From: Sulfuritalea sp.
Lineage (GTDB): Bacteria; Pseudomonadota; Gammaproteobacteria; Burkholderiales; Rhodocyclaceae
DNA length: 11,238 bases
Direction of reading: 5' to 3'
NCBI GenBank assembly: GCA_016712985.1
Contig: JADJQA010000065.1
Location: forward strand, 1-11,238
The translations under genes and the position numbers were made by a program. Numbering within the stretch: the stretch's first letter is position 1; each line of letters starts with the position of its first letter. This document shows, one piece after another, positions 7,323 to 11,238 of the stretch. A model generated the notes under the pieces. It did not search any database. It had not been told where the DNA came from and worked only from the letters and a program-made list of their open reading frames with translations.

Positions 7323-8963
7323 ATGGGAACTATCAAGACAGACGAAATCGATGTAGGCGCCATCCCGCTGGCCGGGACTATCGGCGGCGACGAGCAAATC
7401 CTCGTGATTGAGGAATCACAGATCAAGCGGAAGCAGATCAATCAGAGTGGCATCGTCACGGCGACGACTGATGCTGTTACGGGTGCCGTCACTGCGGTAT
7501 TGGTAGACGGTAAAACCCTCTCGATAGGCAACGGTGTAAATGTCACCAATTTGGCGGGGCTGCAACGGTGGCGCGCAGCGGCATCTGTTGCGGAGTATTT
7601 CCCGGCGAGAGTAAATTGTCTTGGTGACAGCATTACCTACGGCAGTTTTTCTAATGCCTCATCCGCGCCGGATGCAGTTGTGATCGGTACGATCTGCGTA
7701 GATGCCACCGCCGCTGTACAAGGGTACGTCGGTCGCCTTAGCGCAATGATGGCGCGCAAATACGGCACAAACCCTGCGGGTTTTATCGGAGCGAACGATT
7801 CGCGCAATACCTTGGTGGGTACTGGTGCGGCTTCTGCATCATTGGGCCCGCTCATCAACGTAGTCCGCGTCGAAGGGACTCCGGTAGTGGGGTGCGGCCT
7901 TCCGCTTCCAGCAGCGGCGACAATTTCGATTCCCGTTCCAGCTTGCACGGATATCGAGATCATCTACTTGGATTCCTCCACCAATTCGGCGGCGGGCGGC
8001 GTCGGCGCAAATACCGGAACATTCTCGTATGCGGTAGATGGTGGCGGAGCGACAACGACATCAGCGGATAACGTTAATCCGGTCAACTTCAAGCGAATCG
8101 CCATTACCGGCTTATCCAATGCTACACACACATTGCTGCTGACAGGTGTTAGCGCAACGTGCTACATCTATGGCATTTTCTACCATAGCGGGAAAGGCGC
8201 AATCGTTTCCCGCTTCGGGCTTAGTTCCGGCACTAGCTTGGATGTTTTTGGGAAAGGACCGGGGGCCAGCGTACTGCCAACAGGGACGCAGCATCGTATC
8301 GTTGGCAGCATGGGGCCGTCCGCTACTCCAGTGAGTATTACCGGAGCAGTGACAAGCGGCTCACCTGTGGTGACGGGCATAGCCAGTACAGCAGGGCTCG
8401 TGGCAGGAATGCCGGTCGGGGCAAGTGCGCAATTGGCGCTTCCGTGTTTCGTTGAGTCTGTGGACTCAGCCTCGCAGATCACACTGACAACCGCGGCCAC
8501 GGGGAATAATGCCGGGCGCACCATGTTTGTCGGGGCCGGCAGCACAATCACTGCGGACTTATGGATTGTCGCGCTCGGTCACAATGACTGGCAACAGCAG
8601 AACCATGGAACCGCGCCGACTCCGGTTAGCGTCTTCACAACGCAGATGCAGGCGCTGATTGATAGAGTGGTAGCGACCGGCGCATGCGTTTTGCTGGTGG
8701 GCGAACCCAAATCCAACAATCCCGCACCGACGCCAGAGACCTACACTGACGCGGACTATTGGGCCGCGCTGGAAAGTCTGGCGCTCGCAAACGATCATGT
8801 TGCGTGCATGCAAGTAAACCAAACTTGGGGGGCATTTGCGGACTCCTCTGCTCTTGGTCTCACCACTACCGCAACGGGAGTGCATCCGACAAAACGCGGA
8901 GCGGCTGACATGGCTGCCCTGGTGTATGCCGCTCTTTCATATTCGGCTGCGCCTGCTGGGTAG
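7323..8963 (+). CDS. SGNH/GDSL-type hydrolase, likely virion-associated esterase
   Basis: Encodes 546 residues. AAAGGA at 7310-7315 precedes the ATG closely. The N-terminal 90 or so residues have a virion-attachment style (TDEIDVGAIPLAGTIGGDE). The hydrolase domain starts with block I CLGDSITYG (nucleophile S103), continues with block III ALGHNDW (N421) and ends with block V GVHPTKRG (H521). The usual Asp three residues before the His is a Thr (T518), so it may work with a Ser-His dyad or another acid. A beta-rich region of 300 residues separates blocks I and III, including a small beta repeat-like module at about 337-405. Such enzymes on phages often deacetylate host polysaccharides; that role is inferred. 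GC content (about 50% in a sampled row) is lower than in the flanking virion genes (about 65%), suggesting separate acquisition. Confidence 0.85.
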   Translation: MGTIKTDEIDVGAIPLAGTIGGDEQILVIEESQIKRKQINQSGIVTATTDAVTGAVTAVLVDGKTLSIGNGVNVTNLAGLQRWRAAASVAEYFPARVNCLGDSITYGSFSNASSAPDAVVIGTICVDATAAVQGYVGRLSAMMARKYGTNPAGFIGANDSRNTLVGTGAASASLGPLINVVRVEGTPVVGCGLPLPAAATISIPVPACTDIEIIYLDSSTNSAAGGVGANTGTFSYAVDGGGATTTSADNVNPVNFKRIAITGLSNATHTLLLTGVSATCYIYGIFYHSGKGAIVSRFGLSSGTSLDVFGKGPGASVLPTGTQHRIVGSMGPSATPVSITGAVTSGSPVVTGIASTAGLVAGMPVGASAQLALPCFVESVDSASQITLTTAATGNNAGRTMFVGAGSTITADLWIVALGHNDWQQQNHGTAPTPVSVFTTQMQALIDRVVATGACVLLVGEPKSNNPAPTPETYTDADYWAALESLALANDHVACMQVNQTWGAFADSSALGLTTTATGVHPTKRGAADMAALVYAALSYSAAPAG

Positions 8964-8996
8964 GCCATGACCCCCCACGAAACCATAGCAACCAAG

Positions 8997-9017
8997 CCGC
9001 CTCCGGGCGGATTTTTT
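8997..9017 (+). terminator. Intrinsic terminator between hydrolase and connector genes
   Basis: A 5-bp stem CCGCC (8997-9001) with GGCGG (9006-9010), tetraloop TCCG, then A and six T (9012-9017). It begins 33 bases after the hydrolase stop and ends 13 bases before the connector ATG, closing the accessory block. Confidence 0.75.
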
Positions 9018-9030
9018 CATTGAGGCCCGC

Positions 9031-9859
9031 ATGCTGATCACCGCACCCACCGTCGAGCCCGTCACGCTGGCCGAGGTCAAGTCCCAACTCGGCATCAAGA
9101 CCGCCGACACCGACAGCGACACGCAACTCACGCGGCGCATCACCGAGGCGCGCAAATGGGCCGAGGGCCACATGCGCCGCAGCCTGATGCCGCAGACGCA
9201 CGAAATCCGCTTCGATGTATTTGCCGACGAGATGGAATTGCCATTCCCGCCAATCGCTAGCATCTTGTCCATCCGAAGTACATCGATGCCGATGGCACGA
9301 TGTGACCATGGTAGATGCCGCAGATTACGTGCTGGAGGATTTTCCGCTGCTGCCCTACGTCCGCCCGGTCTATAACGGCACCTGGCCCAGCCCGCGCGGC
9401 GAGCCCGGCGCCGTGCGCGTGCAGTACATCGGCGGCTATCCGGTCACGGCGCTGGCCGCCGCCAAGACCATCACCGCCATCACCGCGGCAACGCCGGGAG
9501 TGTGCACCAGCGTGGCGCACGGCTTCGCCGACGGCGACCTGATCCTGCTTGACATCGCCGGCATGACCGAACTGGACGGCGCGCTGTATCGCGTCTATGC
9601 CAAGAGCACCGACACCTTCCAACTCGCCAATCTGTCCAACAACGGCGCGATTTCCACCGCGGCATTTACCGCCTTCACCAGCGGCACCGCGCAACGGGTA
9701 GCCGTCGCCGTACCCGAGATCGTGATTGAAGCCATCATCGTCCTGGTCGGCCACTGGACCAACTTTCAGTCACGCATCGAGGGCGGAAACTTCATCACCC
9801 GCGTGCCGCTCGCCGTCGAGCAGATGCTCGATAGTGAAAAGGTCTGGGCGGTCGCATGA
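9031..9859 (+). pseudogene. Head-tail connector (gp6 / phiE125 gp8-like), frame broken by two single-base deletions and carrying an inserted beta domain
   Basis: Adaptor that binds the portal and bridges to the tail. The N-terminus (VTLAEVKSQLGIKTADTDSDTQL...ARKWAEGHMRRSL) is the helical start typical of gp6/phiE125 gp8 connectors; the C-terminus (VPEIVIEAIIVLVGHWTNF...VPLAVEQMLDSEKVW) is the matching final helical part. GAGG (9022-9025) precedes the ATG. The initial frame is good to about 9273, then KYIDADGT reads in another frame (9276-9299), then VTMVDAADYVLEDFPLLPYV in a third to the stop. Two missing bases, near 9275 and 9299, repair it to 276 residues; the repaired length is an exact multiple of three. 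As written, the first frame ends after 114 residues at 9375. The protein is longer than usual because of the inserted domain at 9455-9706. Its stop overlaps the next gene by 4 bases. Confidence 0.85.
9455..9706 (+). repeat. Shared beta domain, copy 1, inside the connector
   Basis: About 84 residues from AAAKTITAIT to GTAQRVAV. It has the pattern xTSVAHGFxDGDLILL, GMTELDG, YRVYAKSTDTFQL and FTSGTA. Phage domains of this type are commonly annotated as ubiquitin-activating E1 FCCH-like. By eye, about half of residues match copy 2 in the tail tube gene, and the DNA is visibly similar too. It sits between the GGYPV strand and the C-terminal VPEIV helix of the connector, so it looks inserted. Confidence 0.8.
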
Positions 9860-10323
9860 CACACGCACGCCAGCAAGTCCGCGAAGCCGCCGCCACGCTG
9901 CTCAAGGTTTCCCCCACCACCTGGGGGCAAGTATTCGAGACGCGCATACCATCAACACGCGCGGTGCTGCCCTACCTGATGATATTCAGCGACGGCGAAA
10001 CCAGCGAGGCGATATCGCCCAACAGCGCCGGCATCTACCTGCGCGACTTGACCCTGCTGGTTGCCGGGCGCCTGCGCCTGCCCGGCAACAACGACACCGA
10101 AACCGTCGAGGACCGCATGGACGCGCTGGCCGATGAGGTCGAAACCAAGTTGTCATTTTCCGCGCTGCTCGCCGCGGTGCCGCAGATCAAGGGCCTGCGA
10201 CTCACCGGCACCGAAATGATCGTCGTCACCAACGAGCAAGACGCACCGCAATACGCCGAGGTCACGCTGACATTCGTGGCCCGCTACGCCACCGCCGAGG
10301 GCACTCCCGGCACACTGATTTAG
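9856..10323 (+). CDS. Tail terminator-like protein (gpU-like)
   Basis: Encodes 155 residues with the ATG overlapping the connector stop (ATGA). The segments REAAATLLK, RIPSTRAVLPYLMIFSDGE, YLRDLTLLVAGRL, TETVEDRMDALADEVETKL, GLRLTGTEMIV and ITLTFVARY-type end (VTLTFVARYATAEGTPGTLI) follow the layout of the lambda gpU-like/minor tail protein family. Members cap the tail tube and join it to the head. The position between connector and tail tube fits. The frame is intact. Assignment rests on overall pattern and context rather than a catalytic motif; a tail completion protein is an alternative. No separate head-closure gene lies between it and the connector. Confidence 0.75.
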   Translation: MTHARQQVREAAATLLKVSPTTWGQVFETRIPSTRAVLPYLMIFSDGETSEAISPNSAGIYLRDLTLLVAGRLRLPGNNDTETVEDRMDALADEVETKLSFSALLAAVPQIKGLRLTGTEMIVVTNEQDAPQYAEVTLTFVARYATAEGTPGTLI

Positions 10324-10346
10324 CAGTCCCGCAGCGCCAACCACCA

Positions 10347-10368
10347 CCCGCTCCGGCGGGTTTTTTTT
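10347..10368 (+). terminator. Intrinsic terminator before the tail tube gene
   Basis: A 5-bp stem CCCGC (10347-10351) with GCGGG (10356-10360), tetraloop TCCG and eight T (10361-10368). It has the same design and loop as the terminator at 8997-9017. It lies between the tail terminator stop (10323) and the AAAGGA ribosome binding site of the tail tube gene. Confidence 0.8.
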
Positions 10369-10385
10369 CGCCGAAAGGAAACATC

Positions 10386-11039
10386 ATGACGATCTACACC
10401 AATGCCGGCCTGGTCATGGCGATGCAATCCGCAATTGCCGCAGCCAAGACCATCACCGCCGCGACCAATGCCGACCCCGGTGTATTCACCAGCGTCGCCC
10501 ACGGCTACAACGACGGCGACTACATCCTCCTCGAAGTCGATGGCATGCCGACGCTCAACAAGCGGATATTCCAGGTGTATGCCAAAGCCACCGACACATA
10601 CCAGCTCGAGGACATCGACGGCGCCAGCGGCATCGATACCACGCTGTCCGGCACATTCAGCAGCGGCACCGCCAAGAAGGTCACGCTCGGCACCAGCATC
10701 ACCGGCGTGCAGGATTTTTCTCCGGCCGGCGGCGAGCCGAAATTCCTCGACACCACCACAGTACATGACCTGTCCGACAAGCAAGTCATCAACGGCACCA
10801 CCGCGCAAAGTTTCGGCTTGACGATGCAGTGGGACCCGGCCAATGCCGCGCAGCAGGCCATGAATGCGGCATACCTTGCGCAAGCCAGCCGGGCATTCAA
10901 AATCACCTGGCCATCTGGCAGGTTTGCGATGTTTTACGGCAGCGTCGGCTACAACATGGCGCCAGGCGGGGGCAATCAGGGCGTCACCACATCGCCGGCG
11001 GCCGTGTCAGTCGAAGGCAACTACACCTTCGGCGTCTGA
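10386..11039 (+). CDS. Tail tube protein (major tail protein) with inserted beta domain
   Basis: Encodes 217 residues. AAAGGAA (10374-10380) precedes the ATG. It should form the stacked rings of the tail tube. The C-terminal half (VHDLSDKQVINGTTAQSFGLTMQWDP, AAYLAQASRAFKITWPSGRFAMFYGSVGYNM, VSVEGNYTFGV) is typical of Phage_tail_3-type tube proteins: a beta sandwich with the characteristic DP-N-AAQQ helix region. The N-terminal half has an inserted domain (residues about 18-100) matching the one in the connector. Tube proteins of this type without an insert would be around 135 residues. The frame is intact. Placement before a tail assembly chaperone is canonical. Confidence 0.88.
   Translation: MTIYTNAGLVMAMQSAIAAAKTITAATNADPGVFTSVAHGYNDGDYILLEVDGMPTLNKRIFQVYAKATDTYQLEDIDGASGIDTTLSGTFSSGTAKKVTLGTSITGVQDFSPAGGEPKFLDTTTVHDLSDKQVINGTTAQSFGLTMQWDPANAAQQAMNAAYLAQASRAFKITWPSGRFAMFYGSVGYNMAPGGGNQGVTTSPAAVSVEGNYTFGV
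10437..10685 (+). repeat. Shared beta domain, copy 2, inside the tail tube protein
   Basis: About 83 residues from AAAKTITAAT to GTAKKVTL. It shares AAAKTITA, TSVAHG, DGD-x-ILL, VYAK-x-TDT and SGTA with copy 1 in the connector. The AAAKTITA start is identical over eight residues in both copies. The block interrupts the N-terminal part of the tube protein. Confidence 0.8.
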
Positions 11040-11041
11040 TC

Positions 11042-11238
11042 GTGGGCAACTCGGTGATTGCGCGGCTGCGTGCCGCGCGCAACAGCGCCGTGCCATCGGT
11101 CGGGCGGACCTTCACGGTACGCCGCCCAACCGACCTCGAAATGCACGAGATGGCCGGCAAGATCGATCAGCGTGCGCTGCTGGTCAAGTTCGTTGTCGGC
11201 TGGGGCACGATGTCAGAAGTGGATCTCGGCATTCCCGG
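11042..11238 (+). CDS. Tail assembly chaperone-like protein, 5' part only
   Basis: The open frame begins at GTG 11042, two bases after the tail tube stop, and is still open at the window end (65 residues visible). It reads MGNSVIARLRAARN...FTVRRPTDLEMHEM...LLVKFVVGWGTMSEVDLGIPG. The FTVRRPTD segment and the VVGW...SEVDLGIPG ending resemble the N-terminal half of phage tail assembly chaperones, which sit directly after the tube gene and before the tape measure. No clear ribosome binding site is seen, so translation is probably coupled to the tube gene. Any programmed frameshift that such genes often carry would lie beyond the window. Confidence 0.7.
   Translation, partial: MGNSVIARLRAARNSAVPSVGRTFTVRRPTDLEMHEMAGKIDQRALLVKFVVGWGTMSEVDLGIP

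Noticed and set aside
1..11238. CRISPR array, tRNA gene, insertion sequence or integrase
   Set aside because: I found no regularly spaced direct repeats, no tRNA-like cloverleaf, no transposase or recombinase motifs and no terminal inverted repeats.

Overview
This window is the head and head-to-tail part of the late (virion) gene cluster of a tailed phage or prophage with an HK97-type capsid, probably a siphovirus. All credible genes lie on the + strand in canonical order: small terminase, large terminase, portal, prohead protease, major capsid protein, an accessory block, head-tail connector, tail terminator, tail tube, and the start of a tail assembly chaperone that runs off the right edge. 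High GC, strong GAAAGGA-type ribosome binding sites and the style of the proteins suggest a proteobacterial, perhaps betaproteobacterial, host. No integrase, attachment site or host gene is present, so free phage and prophage cannot be told apart.

Layout. Positions 38-3248 hold terS, terL and portal, tightly coupled by 1-base and 4-base overlaps. Positions 3373-5307 hold the protease and major capsid protein. Positions 5363-8963 hold three genes not needed for the basic head-tail joint: a small conserved virion-region protein, a two-domain protein (SAM-dependent methyltransferase plus an MptE/Maf (DUF115)-like domain), and an SGNH/GDSL hydrolase. Strong intrinsic terminators lie at both ends of this block (5332-5362 and 8997-9017). 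Positions 9031-11238 resume the structural genes, with another intrinsic terminator (10347-10368) just before the tail tube gene.

How the genes work together. TerS and TerL pack DNA through the portal. The protease matures a prohead built of the capsid protein, whose N-terminal coiled segment acts as scaffold. Connector and tail terminator join head to tail, and the tail tube is assembled with the chaperone. The accessory block probably modifies the virion or the host surface: the hydrolase may act on host glycans, and the methyltransferase/MptE-like protein may modify a sugar or protein.

The two most notable observations are these. First, a domain of about 84 residues, resembling what is annotated in phage proteins as a ubiquitin-activating E1 FCCH-type domain, occurs in both the connector and the tail tube protein with about half of residues identical. 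Second, the capsid gene (4375-4775), the end of the protease gene and the connector gene carry clustered single-base indels. Recognisable protein sequence continues in shifted frames, which looks more like consensus sequencing error than biology.
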